A DNA stretch of 43,653 bases from Planctomycetota bacterium (GTDB lineage Bacteria; Planctomycetota; Planctomycetia; Gemmatales; Gemmataceae). Under the pieces are notes generated by a model. The model searched no databases and was not told the origin of the DNA. It worked only from the letters and a program-made list of their open reading frames with translations. The stretch covers positions 1 through 43,653 of the forward strand of contig JACPZP010000104.1 in assembly GCA_016195405.1 (NCBI GenBank), read 5' to 3'. Both the position numbers and the translations under genes were made by a program. Shown here piece by piece: positions 15,369 through 23,510 of the stretch (positions within the stretch are counted from its first letter, which is position 1; the number at the start of each line of letters is the position of its first letter).

Positions 15369-16376
15369 ATGACTCCTCTCCCGCAAGGCGCCGGCCCGCT
15401 CTTCTCCGATCCATCCGCCAATCACGCTCGTGAAGCCTTCGCCAAAAAGCCGCGCGCTCCGTTCGACAAACTCATGACTGTCGCCGAAGCCGTTTCCCGA
15501 TTCGTCCAGGACGGCGATTACCTGGCCATCGGCGGCTTCGGCGGCGACCGTTTGCCCACGGCCGTGTGTCACGAAATACTCCGCCAGGGGAAGCAGAATC
15601 TTCGCTTCGCCGGCCACACCGCGACCCACGACTTTCAAATTCTTTGCGCCGGCAATCAGACAGGCCGAGGAAAACTACTCGCCAGGGTCGATAACGCTTA
15701 TGTGGTCGGCCTGGAGGCGCGTGGCCTGTCGCCGCATGCCCGGCGGGTGATGGAATCGGACGAGGTCGAGTTCTGCGAATGGACGAACTATGCCCTGGCC
15801 GTCCGATTCAAAGCCGCCGCCATGGGCTTGCCCTTCTTGCCGAGCCGCTCGATGCTTGGCACCGACACCTTCCGCCACAGCGCCGGGAAGGCGATGGCCT
15901 GCCCATTCACCGGCGAGATTCTGAACGCGCTGCCCGCGCTCTATCCCGACGTGGCGGCTATCCACGTTCACGAAGCCGACCGATTCGGCAATTGCCGCAT
16001 CCAAGGCACCAGCGTCGCCGACCTCGACGTCGCCCGCGCGGCCAAGAAGCTCATCATCACCTGCGAGCGTCTGATTCCCACGGAAGAAATTCGCCAAGAT
16101 CCGACGCGCACCGTCATCCCGTTCTTCTGCGTGGACGCCGTCTGCGAAGTGCCTTACGGCAGCTACCCCGGCAACATGGCCTACGAGTACTTCTCCGACG
16201 AAGAACACATCCGCAAATGGCTGGAAGTCGAGCGCGACTTGGAAGAGTTCAAAGGCTTCCTCGACCGCCACATTTTCGGCGTTAAGGATTTCACCGAGTA
16301 TTTGCAGCTCTGTGGCGGGCTTGCGAGGATGCAAGAACTGCGGCGGCAGGAGTTGTTGTTGCATTTGGGGAGGTGA
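15369..16376 (+). CDS. CoA-transferase subunit A (glutaconate/3-oxoacid CoA-transferase family)
   Basis: A 335-residue alpha-type subunit of the family I CoA-transferases. Evidence: DGDYLAIGGFGGDRLPTAVC near residue 50, NAYVVGLEARGLSP, SRSMLGTDTFRHS, then DVAAIHVHEADRFGNCRIQG, and a C-terminal region with FFCVDAVCEVPYGSYPGNM. The resemblance is strongest to GctA-like proteins, which carry acyl-CoA transfer together with a B subunit holding the catalytic glutamate. The B subunit is found at 17893, but two unrelated genes lie between. Its own substrate cannot be told from the sequence. ATG 15369 lacks a strong ribosome site; the first 30 residues are not conserved-looking, so a later start is possible. 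Confidence 0.85.
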   Translation: MTPLPQGAGPLFSDPSANHAREAFAKKPRAPFDKLMTVAEAVSRFVQDGDYLAIGGFGGDRLPTAVCHEILRQGKQNLRFAGHTATHDFQILCAGNQTGRGKLLARVDNAYVVGLEARGLSPHARRVMESDEVEFCEWTNYALAVRFKAAAMGLPFLPSRSMLGTDTFRHSAGKAMACPFTGEILNALPALYPDVAAIHVHEADRFGNCRIQGTSVADLDVARAAKKLIITCERLIPTEEIRQDPTRTVIPFFCVDAVCEVPYGSYPGNMAYEYFSDEEHIRKWLEVERDLEEFKGFLDRHIFGVKDFTEYLQLCGGLARMQELRRQELLLHLGR

Positions 16377-16381
16377 AAAAA

Positions 16382-16600
16382 ATGCGCGATAAGAACAGAC
16401 TTGGGGCCGCCTATCGCGAAATGGCAAAGGATGGCGCACGAGAATCCGAAGGCCTCGACTGGGCCGAGGGAACTCTCCGGGACATCGAGGGCCTTATAGA
16501 CGAGGCTGTTGCGAGCGGACCACCCGAGCCCTGGACTAAAGAGGATTGGTCTGCGATTCGCCGTGAGGTTCATCGACGATATCACAAACGACTTGCCTGA
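16382..16600 (+). CDS. Small antitoxin-like protein (ParD-like C-terminus)
   Basis: A 72-residue charged protein. Its C-terminal segment SGPPEPWTKEDWSAIRREV followed by HRRYHKRLA resembles the tail of ParD/RHH-type antitoxins (…SGP.-x-DW-x-x-IRREV), but the ribbon-helix-helix N-terminus is not clearly present. ATG 16382 has a GGGAGG site overlapping the stop of the CoA-transferase gene; GTG 16373 would overlap that stop. No typical toxin gene (ParE/RelE or PIN) follows. The next frame begins directly after its TGA, in the same phase. The base composition of this and the next gene appears less GC-rich than that of the flanks, suggesting insertion. Confidence 0.5.
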   Translation: MRDKNRLGAAYREMAKDGARESEGLDWAEGTLRDIEGLIDEAVASGPPEPWTKEDWSAIRREVHRRYHKRLA

Positions 16601-17869
16601 TTGGCCTTTTTTTGGAATGAGGGAGTCGTGGACCTTATTGACGGGAGAGGTGCAGTTTCTTTCTCGGACCGTCTCGGCCTCCTTCGAGGCAAGAGCGCGA
16701 CAGAAAAACAGCGCCGACGCTGTGGGCTGTACCTCATCAAGCAGAACATCGACCAAACCCTTTTTGACACAGAAGTGCGTCAGGCCATTGTCTCGGCAAA
16801 GTGTTTCATTAACGGATCTATAGGCAAGCACGAACTCTCCCAAGCGCGACGGAGAATTGCGAAGCGTATTCCGTTTCAATCGGCTGAGTGGAACAGCCAG
16901 CGGCATGTAATTCACGCAGCATGGATCGTGACCGCGAACCCATTCTCGGCGTGCGACGTCAATGCAATTGGAGCGCACGTCGCCCATGTCGTTGCAACAA
17001 CAAGGCGCGGTCAAGAGCCCCGAACGGGCTGGTACACTCATTCGGACCCTGCCTACTCCGATTACATCGCTGTTTTCGGAATGCTGGCAGAACAGCTCGT
17101 GCCTTTCGTTGCTCCGCGTGCACGACGCACAATAGCGCAAGTGAAAAGACTACCGGCGGATCGACTCGACGACTCGCGGTTCCAGGGTGTTTACCTTCCC
17201 GTTCCTCGGTCGCGCGAATGGATTCTGACGCATGTCAAGAAAAAAGAGCAACGATCTGTCGGAATTGGCGCTCTTGACGCATTTGGGAGAATCCAGCATC
17301 GAGGGGATATAGGTCAAGCTGATCTCAAGCCGATAACACGATCTGCTTTGGCTTCTTTACGGTCCATTCGGGAAGATGCGATCAGGATGCTGCTCCTTAT
17401 AGGCCGGGAGTTTGACGCGGCCAGGAACGCGCTGCTGCAAGTCTTTGCCAGCCGCAATGCAGAAGTGCGTTTTACTCTTGTCTCAGAGTTTGGGTATTGG
17501 CGACTGCAATTTCCAGAGTCCTTCGTCCGGGGTTTCTTGGCGCGCGCGCTTCAGGACGAATCGCCAAGAGTGCGTATGTTCGCTGCTGAGGGATGCAATG
17601 GATACGAGCGAAACGATCTACTCCCGCTTATGCGGACGGCTTCAGATAAAGAAACTGATCCCGGCACCAAGTGCCACATCGAGACTAGCATTCGTCTGCT
17701 TGCCGATGGATACTACGTTGACGATCGCGGCACCGGGGACGTATTCGTTTGGGCAAAGACAAACCGAGGCACGAGCGGGCAGCCGGTTTCACGAAGTGAC
17801 TTTTCACGGAAAAACGTGCAAAAAATCGTCAAGAAGATTATGCAAGAGGAAGCGATATCAGACGAATAG
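16601..17869 (+). CDS. Unknown protein with divergent planctomycete repeat-companion-like N-terminus and HEAT-like C-terminus
   Basis: Up to 422 residues if it starts at TTG 16601; GTG 16628 with a close GAGGGA is an alternative. The first 120 residues (LLRGKSATEKQRRR…, then LFDTEVRQAIVSAKCFINGS…, HELSQARRRIAKR) recall a family common in planctomycetes in which an LRGKASDRKLRLF-like start is followed by a D-x-x-R-x-AV-x-x-AE-x-x-x-DG pattern; similarity is by eye only. The middle has PRSREWILTHVKKKE. Residues about 240-370 look like helical repeats (IREDAIRMLLLIGREFDAAR; SPRVRMFAAEGCNGYE). No catalytic motif is seen. It is squeezed between the two CoA-transferase subunit genes, and its codon use seems more AT-rich than theirs. 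Confidence 0.6.
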   Translation: MAFFWNEGVVDLIDGRGAVSFSDRLGLLRGKSATEKQRRRCGLYLIKQNIDQTLFDTEVRQAIVSAKCFINGSIGKHELSQARRRIAKRIPFQSAEWNSQRHVIHAAWIVTANPFSACDVNAIGAHVAHVVATTRRGQEPRTGWYTHSDPAYSDYIAVFGMLAEQLVPFVAPRARRTIAQVKRLPADRLDDSRFQGVYLPVPRSREWILTHVKKKEQRSVGIGALDAFGRIQHRGDIGQADLKPITRSALASLRSIREDAIRMLLLIGREFDAARNALLQVFASRNAEVRFTLVSEFGYWRLQFPESFVRGFLARALQDESPRVRMFAAEGCNGYERNDLLPLMRTASDKETDPGTKCHIETSIRLLADGYYVDDRGTGDVFVWAKTNRGTSGQPVSRSDFSRKNVQKIVKKIMQEEAISDE

Positions 17870-17892
17870 CAAACGTTTCTTAGGAATGGCCG

Positions 17893-18663
17893 ATGCCCTA
17901 CAACCCCATGGAACTCATGATCGCCTGTGCCGCCCGCCTGCTCGAGGACGGCCGCAGCGTCGCCGTCGGCACGGGAGCGCCGTGCGCCGCGGCGATGTTG
18001 GCGCAGCGGACTGAATCGCCCAAACTCGTCATTTGCTTCGAGGCCGGCGGCGTGGCCCCGCAACTGCCGACGATGCCGATCTCTGTCGGCGATTCACGCA
18101 CCTTCTACAAAGCCGCCATGGCCACCAGCATGGCCGACGTCATGGAAACCTGCCAGCGCGGCATGATCGATTACACCTTCCTCGGCGGCGCCCAGATCGA
18201 CATGTTCGGCAACCTCAACTCGACCATGATCGGCGGCACGTATCAAAAGCCGAAAGTCCGCCTACCCGGCTCCGGCGGGGCCAACGACCTCGCCTCCTTT
18301 TGCTGGCGCATCTTCGTAGTCACCAACCACGACCGCCGCCGCTTCGTTCCCAAGCTCGATTTTCTGACATCGCCCGGCTACCTCACCGGCCCCGGGGCCC
18401 GCGAGGCCGCCGGCCTACCCCCTGGCTGCGGTCCCTATCGCGTCATCACGGATTTGGCTGTCATGGGCTATCACGAAAACACCAAACGCATGGAGGTTGT
18501 CAGCCTGCACCCCGGCGTCAGCCTCGACCAAGTCCGCGCCAACACCGGCTTCGAACTCGGCGTCCGCGAGCCGCTCGAAACGACCCAGCCGCCGACGCCG
18601 ATCGAACTCAAAATCCTCCGCGAGGAAGTCGACCCGCATCGTTACATCATCGGACGTTGTTGA
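17893..18663 (+). CDS. CoA-transferase subunit B
   Basis: A 256-residue beta-type subunit partner of the gene at 15369. The motif KLVICFEAGGVAPQ places a glutamate at residue 50, the position of the catalytic Glu that forms the glutamyl-CoA thioester in GctB-like enzymes. Further family features are YTFLGGAQIDMFGNLNST, LPGSGGANDLASF, and VITDLAVMGYHENTKRMEV near the end. Together the A and B subunits would move CoA between carboxylic acids, possibly in acyl-acid degradation. ATG 17893 lies 24 bases after the inserted gene, so translation may still be coupled in one transcript. Confidence 0.87.
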   Translation: MPYNPMELMIACAARLLEDGRSVAVGTGAPCAAAMLAQRTESPKLVICFEAGGVAPQLPTMPISVGDSRTFYKAAMATSMADVMETCQRGMIDYTFLGGAQIDMFGNLNSTMIGGTYQKPKVRLPGSGGANDLASFCWRIFVVTNHDRRRFVPKLDFLTSPGYLTGPGAREAAGLPPGCGPYRVITDLAVMGYHENTKRMEVVSLHPGVSLDQVRANTGFELGVREPLETTQPPTPIELKILREEVDPHRYIIGRC

Positions 18664-18664
18664 T

Positions 18665-18731
18665 GTTTAGCCGCGAGTCTAGGGCGAGCGCGGGGGGCAC
18701 GCCCGCGCTCGCCGTAGGCTCGCGGCTAAAC
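18665..18731. repeat. Two-part palindrome of the gtttagccgcgag family (copy 1)
   Basis: The outer arms 18665-18677 (gtttagccgcgag) and 18719-18731 are perfect reverse complements. An inner pair, 18683-18694 (ggcgagcgcggg) with 18702-18713, is also perfect. The element begins one base after the CoA-transferase B stop and could end its transcript. A related copy is at 43442-43512. Confidence 0.8.
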
Positions 18732-18831
18732 GGTGCGACCGAACTCCCATGGCTCGCCACGCCGGTTTTTGGTAAGAACAAACATGGTCCCAGGTAGGAC
18801 GCTTCTTCCTGCTGGTGAACGGAGGCTGATC

Positions 18832-19821
18832 ATGACCCGTTGCGTGGTAGTCTTGGCAATTCTTGGCGCCGGCTTTCTGCTGCTTCCCATGCTCGGACTC
18901 AACAACGACCCATCCGCGGACGGCCAGGAAAAGACACGCAGTTCTTTTGCCGGCGACCGCGCTCCCGCTGAAGTCACGCCTGCCAAGTTCGACGGCAAGC
19001 GGGCCATGAGTTACATTCAAGCCATCTGCGACATCGGCCCGCGCATGAGCGCCACCCCCGGCATGCGCAAACAGCAGGACTTGATCCGCAAGCATTTCGA
19101 AAGCCTCGGCCTCAAAGTCGAGAGTCAAACCTATAGCGCCAAGCAAATCAGCCGGGCCCGCGCGGTCGACATGACCAACCTGATCGTGAAGTTCAACCCC
19201 GAGAAAAGCCGCCGTATCATCCTGTGCTCGCATTACGACACCCGCCCCATCGCCGACCAGGAACCCGACCCGCGCAAGTGGCGTGAGACCTTCTTAAGCG
19301 CCAACGACGGCGGCTCCGGCGTCGCCTTCCTCATGGAATTGGCCCACCATATGAAGGACATGAAGCTCGATGTCGGCGTCGATTTCGTCCTCTTCGACGG
19401 CGAGGAGTTCTTCTTCCAAAAAGGGGACGAGTATTTCTTCGGCTCCAAGCATTTCGCGAAGACCTGGGTCCAAAACAAGAGGCAACCCAACTACGTGGCT
19501 GCCGTTCTCTTGGACATGATTGCCGGCGATAATGCCAAGTTCCCGGTCGAGGAGAATTCCTGGGTGCGCAGCCCAGAGCTGTGCAAAAGCATCTGGGCCG
19601 TCGCCAAGGAACTGCGCTGCGACGCCTTTCAGGAAAGGATCGGCGATCGCGTCTCGGATGATCATATCCCCCTGCAGAACGCCGGCATGCAGGCCATCGA
19701 CATCATCGACTTCGATTACCAGCACTGGCACCGGTTGAGCGACACGCCCGAGAACTGCTCGCCTGACGGCATGATCCAAGTTTCTAAAGTCCTAACGACT
19801 TGGATGCAGCGGCTGAAGTGA
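18832..19821 (+). CDS. Exported M28-family peptidase / glutaminyl-cyclase-like
   Basis: A 329-residue protein with an N-terminal hydrophobic leader (CVVVLAILGAGFLLLPMLGL), hence exported or membrane-anchored. The Zn-binding residues of M28 peptidases appear in order: CSHYDT (His), ANDGGSG (Asp), LFDGEEFF (Glu-Glu), LLDMIAGD (Asp) and QHWHRLSD (His). The segment between DGEE and GSKHFAKTW, and the end …WHRLSDTPENC, resemble glutaminyl-peptide cyclotransferases, so pyroglutamate formation at protein N-termini is as likely as aminopeptidase activity. ATG 18832 has a clear GGAGG site. It is separated from the membrane protein that follows by 58 bases. Confidence 0.87.
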   Translation: MTRCVVVLAILGAGFLLLPMLGLNNDPSADGQEKTRSSFAGDRAPAEVTPAKFDGKRAMSYIQAICDIGPRMSATPGMRKQQDLIRKHFESLGLKVESQTYSAKQISRARAVDMTNLIVKFNPEKSRRIILCSHYDTRPIADQEPDPRKWRETFLSANDGGSGVAFLMELAHHMKDMKLDVGVDFVLFDGEEFFFQKGDEYFFGSKHFAKTWVQNKRQPNYVAAVLLDMIAGDNAKFPVEENSWVRSPELCKSIWAVAKELRCDAFQERIGDRVSDDHIPLQNAGMQAIDIIDFDYQHWHRLSDTPENCSPDGMIQVSKVLTTWMQRLK

Positions 19822-19879
19822 CGTAAACGGCGCGGACGCAGAAGGCACTGACGCACACATCTCTGACGCAGGCAGCGCC

Positions 19880-20356
19880 ATGGAACTCTTCTTTGGGATC
19901 GTCATCGTCCTGGTTCTACTAGGCGTGGCCGGCTACTTCGGCTGGCTGCAAATTCAAAACTCCCAAAACCTCCGCCGCAATCGCGATATGCCGGCCGAGG
20001 AGCGCCAGTTCATCCGCCGCCAGGTCCGCCGCCGTCTCATCTGCTGCGTACTGATGGTCATCTTCGCCGGCTGCCTAGCCGGGTGGTTCTTCATCGAAGC
20101 CCGCCTCCCGGAGCGCCTCGCGAATAATCCCGAAGAGAAGCCTGGTGACAACCCGTGGGTCGAGATGATCGTCTACTACTGGACCTTCGCGCTGTTGGTG
20201 CTCTTCGCCATTCTCGCCTTGGCCGGACTCGACGCCATCGCCACCGCCCGCTACGGCCTGCGCAGCCACCGCGCCTTGGAAAACGAACGCCGCGCCGTGT
20301 TGGAAGCCGAAGCCGCCCGTCTGCGGCAACAACGCCACGAACGCAACGGCGACTGA
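19880..20356 (+). CDS. Hypothetical membrane protein, 158 aa
   Basis: Three hydrophobic helices are visible: about 3-22 (LFFGIVIVLVLLGVAGYFGW), 53-72 (LICCVLMVIFAGCLAGWFF) and 100-120 (TFALLVLFAILALAGLDAI). Between the first two is a basic stretch (RNRDMPAEERQFIRRQVRRR), and the C-terminus is a charged helix (HRALENERRAVLEAEAARLR). It is of unknown function. It lies downstream of the M28 gene on the same strand and may share its transcript. A convergent 57-codon gene ends 22 bases after it. Confidence 0.7.
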   Translation: MELFFGIVIVLVLLGVAGYFGWLQIQNSQNLRRNRDMPAEERQFIRRQVRRRLICCVLMVIFAGCLAGWFFIEARLPERLANNPEEKPGDNPWVEMIVYYWTFALLVLFAILALAGLDAIATARYGLRSHRALENERRAVLEAEAARLRQQRHERNGD

Positions 20357-20378
20357 CAACTCATTCATAGCCTTGAAG

Positions 20379-20552
20379 CTAGAACTGCGGCGGCCGGAAG
20401 TTCGTCATCGGACTCCTCGGCGACGGCAACTGCAATCCGGGCAGAGTGTCCCTCACGAAGTTCGGCGCATGGTGCGGATTCAGATACCAGTAGCCGCACA
20501 AACCCACCAAAGCGAGGACGAGCACGACTCCCAAGTTGAAGAGCTTGCCCAT
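20379..20552 (-). CDS. Small single-helix membrane or exported protein, 57 aa
   Basis: Read on the minus strand, ATG at 20552-20550 opens a 57-codon frame ending TAG at 20381-20379. It starts MGKLFNLGVVLVLALVGLCG, a hydrophobic helix, and continues with YWYLNPHHAPNFVRDTLPG and a proline-rich end (PSPRSPMTNFRPPQF). AAGGA lies about 8 bases before the ATG. The leader, the aromatic and His/Pro block after it, and the ribosome site support a real gene, of a type I have seen as short planctomycete hypothetical proteins. The function is unknown. The remaining 173 bases before the sigma-factor gene at 20726 hold no further gene. Confidence 0.6.
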   Translation of the reverse strand: MGKLFNLGVVLVLALVGLCGYWYLNPHHAPNFVRDTLPGLQLPSPRSPMTNFRPPQF

Positions 20553-20725
20553 GGCGTCGTTCCTTGTTTGGACGGGATGAAGGAGAAGGGAGTTTGCTCA
20601 AGTATCGGTCGCAAGTGGCCTTCGGTCAAATGGATCTGCCGCCCGGATTTCTTTGTACAATTGCAAGGCCTTTAGGAGACAATGCTTGCGGCCGCGGCAT
20701 CTTGTGAAGCAAACTCCGGGGGTAA

Positions 20726-21352
20726 ATGATGACAGACAGCGCCGTTCATAAGGGTGGGAAGAATGGCGGCGACACCTCGCTGAGCCTGCTCGACAAGGCA
20801 AGGGAGAAAGACCAAACCGCCTGGGAACGGCTCGTGCATCTCTATCAACCGCTGCTGGCGCGTTGGTGCAGCCGGGCAAACGTCTCCGAGGCGGACGCCC
20901 TCGACATAACACAGGAAGTATTTGCCGCCGTCAGCCTTAAGCTTGGCGAATTTGAGAGAAAAAAAGAAGGGTCGTTTCGCTCTTGGCTGAAGACCATTAC
21001 GCGCAACAAGATTGTCGATCACCTGCGCCAGATTGGGAGCGGTCCGGCGGCGGGCGGCGGCACCGACGCCAAGAATCGCATGGAAAACCTTCCGGAATCC
21101 GAAGCGTACAGCCTCCATGAGAACGATGCTCCGGAAGAACAGAGCATCGTTTATCGCAAAGCTCTGGACCTGATCAAAACGGAATTTGAGGCGAATACCT
21201 GGCAAGCGTTCATGGAAACCATCGTCGGCAGCCGAAGCGCCGCGGACGTAGCCGCCGATCTGGGAATGACGCGGACCGCGGTCTATACCGCCAAATCGCG
21301 GGTGCTGAAAAGGCTGCGCGACGAGTTCAAGGACCTGCTCGACGATTCGTAA
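20726..21352 (+). CDS. ECF-type RNA polymerase sigma factor
   Basis: A 208-residue sigma-70-family protein. Region 2 is at about 30-100: WERLVHLYQPLLARWC, then DALDITQEVFAAVSLKL with core-binding and -10 recognition residues, and FRSWLKTITRNKIVDHLR. A linker of about 45 residues (rich in Gly, Asp, Glu) precedes region 4 at about 140-205, ending RSAADVAADLGMTRTAVYTA and KSRVLKRLR, the helix-turn-helix that reads the -35 box. Two in-frame ATGs (20726 and 20729) are possible. The neighbouring gene encodes a kinase with a Zn-binding anti-sigma-like N-terminus, 55 bases downstream, so this sigma factor is probably held or released by that receptor. Confidence 0.92.
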   Translation: MMTDSAVHKGGKNGGDTSLSLLDKAREKDQTAWERLVHLYQPLLARWCSRANVSEADALDITQEVFAAVSLKLGEFERKKEGSFRSWLKTITRNKIVDHLRQIGSGPAAGGGTDAKNRMENLPESEAYSLHENDAPEEQSIVYRKALDLIKTEFEANTWQAFMETIVGSRSAADVAADLGMTRTAVYTAKSRVLKRLRDEFKDLLDDS

Positions 21353-21407
21353 TTATGAATTGTCAATTTCCCGGTCCTCTTGAAAACTGTGGATTCAAGG
21401 ACTGCTC

Positions 21408-23489
21408 ATGCAATTCGACGATTCACACGTCTCCCTGAAAGACTGCCCTGACGTTGAACGTTTGCAGGCATTCAGCCTCGGCTGCCTGTCCAATGAAGAT
21501 TTGCAAGCCATCGCCGATCACGCTTCCGGGTGCAGCCATTGCGAAGCCGCCTTGGCCACGCTCGAACAGCATTCCGACACGCTTGTCTCCAACTTGCGGC
21601 GGCATGTCCCTTTAAGCGGAACGCGCGCATTTGGCGAGGGCAGCCAGGGTGCAGCGGACAAGAGTGCGACCGCCACGGTCGGTTCCACCGTCGACACCAC
21701 GGTCTATTCGGCGGCCGGCGCCAAAGCCAAAGCCAAAAGGCCGGCTCCCGACCGAGTCTTGCACTTTGAGTTGACGGAGTTTCTAGGCGAAGGCGGCATG
21801 GGCACGGTTTACAAAGCATTCGATACCAAAGTGAAGCGCACCGTTGCCTTGAAGTTGGGGCCCGTTGGCAAGGACAGCGGCCAGGCCCGAGCGCGATTCG
21901 ACGTGGAAGCCGAGGCCGTTGCCCGACTCGATCATCCCAACATCGTGCGTCTCTTTCACGCCGGCGACTTCGAAGGCCGCCAGTTCTTTGCGATGGACTA
22001 CATCGACGGCGGCAGCCTCGCAGATGCCTTAAAGGCCGGTCCGCTTCCTGAGCGCAAAGCCGCCGAACTCTTGCGGGTGCTCGCCTATGCGATGCAGCAT
22101 GCCCATGACCAGAAAATCGTCCACCGCGACCTGAAGCCTGCCAACGTTCTTTTGACTTCCGACGGCACGCCCAAGATCGCCGACTTCGGACTGGCCAAGA
22201 TGCTCGATTCCGACAGCGGCCATACGCGCGACAACGCCGTACTCGGCACGTACCGCTACATGGCCCCGGAAGTGGCCGCCGGAAAAACCAAGCAGTCCGA
22301 TCAGCTTGTGGATGTCTATGGCCTTGGCGCGGTTCTCTACGAAGTGCTCACCGGCGCGCCGCCGTTCAAGTGCAAAACGGAGAACGAAACGCGCGCGCTG
22401 GTGCTCAAGCAGCAGCCCAAGCCTCCCAAAGAGATTCGCCCTGAAATCTCGGAGTACATGAATGAAGCTTGCATGAAGTGCTTAGAGAAGAAGCCCAAGA
22501 TGCGCGTTCGAAGCGCCCAGGCGCTCGGCGACGACCTGGGCCGCTGGCTGCGCGGCGAGCCGACGGAAATCCGACCGCCCGGCAGGGTGATGCGGATCAT
22601 CCTGTGGTCAAGGCGTCGCCCAGCCTTGGCCGCGGGAATATTCGCGGCGATGCTGGCGATCGCGGCTCTGCCGGTCGTGCTTTATTACAGCGATCCAGAT
22701 TACAAGATCAAGCAGATCGAGCGACGCCTGGCGCGAGGCGAGAAGGTGGTGCTGATTGGCGAGACGGGTTCGCCATCTTGGATTCGGTGGCAGAACCACG
22801 AGAACAAAAGCCAAACTTCCTTGTCGGGAACAGGTGAGTTCACGGTGCATTCCCTGGGTTACGGAGTCATAGAGCTCGTTCGTGATCCTAAATGGGTTCG
22901 CTACCGGTATCTGGCGGAACTTAAGTACCACACTGGCATGAAAACCAGTCAAGCCGGCGTTGCATTCGCAATTGTCACTTCGGATCTCGAAGCGAAAAGA
23001 TTACTAAGTTTTGGGCAATTAGCGTTCAACGATACTTGGGACGCGCAAGAGCCACTACAAGACTGGCCGAAAGATGTGCCACCGCCCAACGCACCCCATG
23101 CTGGCAACCCGGTCACATTGTCGACGCACATGATAATTCAAGGCCCCGATGGAACCCATGTCTTGGATCAGGAAGACGCCGTCCGCGTTGCCTACTTGTT
23201 TCAAGCTGCGGTCGCCGAGAGGCCTCGGCCGTGGCGTCAGCTTCAGGTCGAGGTCTCGCCAAAAGGCGTAAGCACCACCTGGGCTGGCAACGTGCAAATT
23301 CAGCCAGTCCCAACCCTCCAATGGTCGAACTCGCTCGCTATGGGAGTAGATTCATTGAACAAGCGTGGATTTATGCTTGGGAACGCGCTTTCGGAATTGC
23401 GAGTACGGGGAGCCCTAGGTCTCTATGTACAAGAAGGCTCGGTGTCTTTTCGTAACGTCGTTGTAGAGCCCCTCGACGACGATCCATGA
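21408..23489 (+). CDS. Transmembrane Ser/Thr kinase with Zn anti-sigma-like N-terminus (paralogue 1)
   Basis: A 693-residue receptor. Residues about 10-65 hold Cys13 and the His38-x3-Cys42-x2-Cys45 motif (HASGCSHC) of zinc-binding anti-sigma domains. The kinase domain is at about 118-385: LGEGGMGTVYKA, Lys149, HRDLKPAN (Asp241), DFG (259-261), GTYRYMAPEV. A transmembrane helix lies at about 406-427 after a RRRPALAAG stop-transfer sequence. Residues about 440-693 are outside the membrane: GEKVVLIGETG, then a beta-rich lectin-like domain (tryptophans in WIRWQ, MKTSQAGVAFAIVTSD) ending FRNVVVEPLDD. The build couples an outside ligand to kinase activity and to the sigma factor encoded upstream. 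A close paralogue follows at 25216. Confidence 0.93.
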   Translation: MQFDDSHVSLKDCPDVERLQAFSLGCLSNEDLQAIADHASGCSHCEAALATLEQHSDTLVSNLRRHVPLSGTRAFGEGSQGAADKSATATVGSTVDTTVYSAAGAKAKAKRPAPDRVLHFELTEFLGEGGMGTVYKAFDTKVKRTVALKLGPVGKDSGQARARFDVEAEAVARLDHPNIVRLFHAGDFEGRQFFAMDYIDGGSLADALKAGPLPERKAAELLRVLAYAMQHAHDQKIVHRDLKPANVLLTSDGTPKIADFGLAKMLDSDSGHTRDNAVLGTYRYMAPEVAAGKTKQSDQLVDVYGLGAVLYEVLTGAPPFKCKTENETRALVLKQQPKPPKEIRPEISEYMNEACMKCLEKKPKMRVRSAQALGDDLGRWLRGEPTEIRPPGRVMRIILWSRRRPALAAGIFAAMLAIAALPVVLYYSDPDYKIKQIERRLARGEKVVLIGETGSPSWIRWQNHENKSQTSLSGTGEFTVHSLGYGVIELVRDPKWVRYRYLAELKYHTGMKTSQAGVAFAIVTSDLEAKRLLSFGQLAFNDTWDAQEPLQDWPKDVPPPNAPHAGNPVTLSTHMIIQGPDGTHVLDQEDAVRVAYLFQAAVAERPRPWRQLQVEVSPKGVSTTWAGNVQIQPVPTLQWSNSLAMGVDSLNKRGFMLGNALSELRVRGALGLYVQEGSVSFRNVVVEPLDDDP

Positions 23490-23510
23490 CCCTAACTGGA
23501 GGAATTCTCG

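Noticed and set aside
16382..17869. A complete toxin-antitoxin module
   Set aside because: Only the small gene has an antitoxin-like tail; the second product lacks any toxin motif and is far larger than usual toxins.
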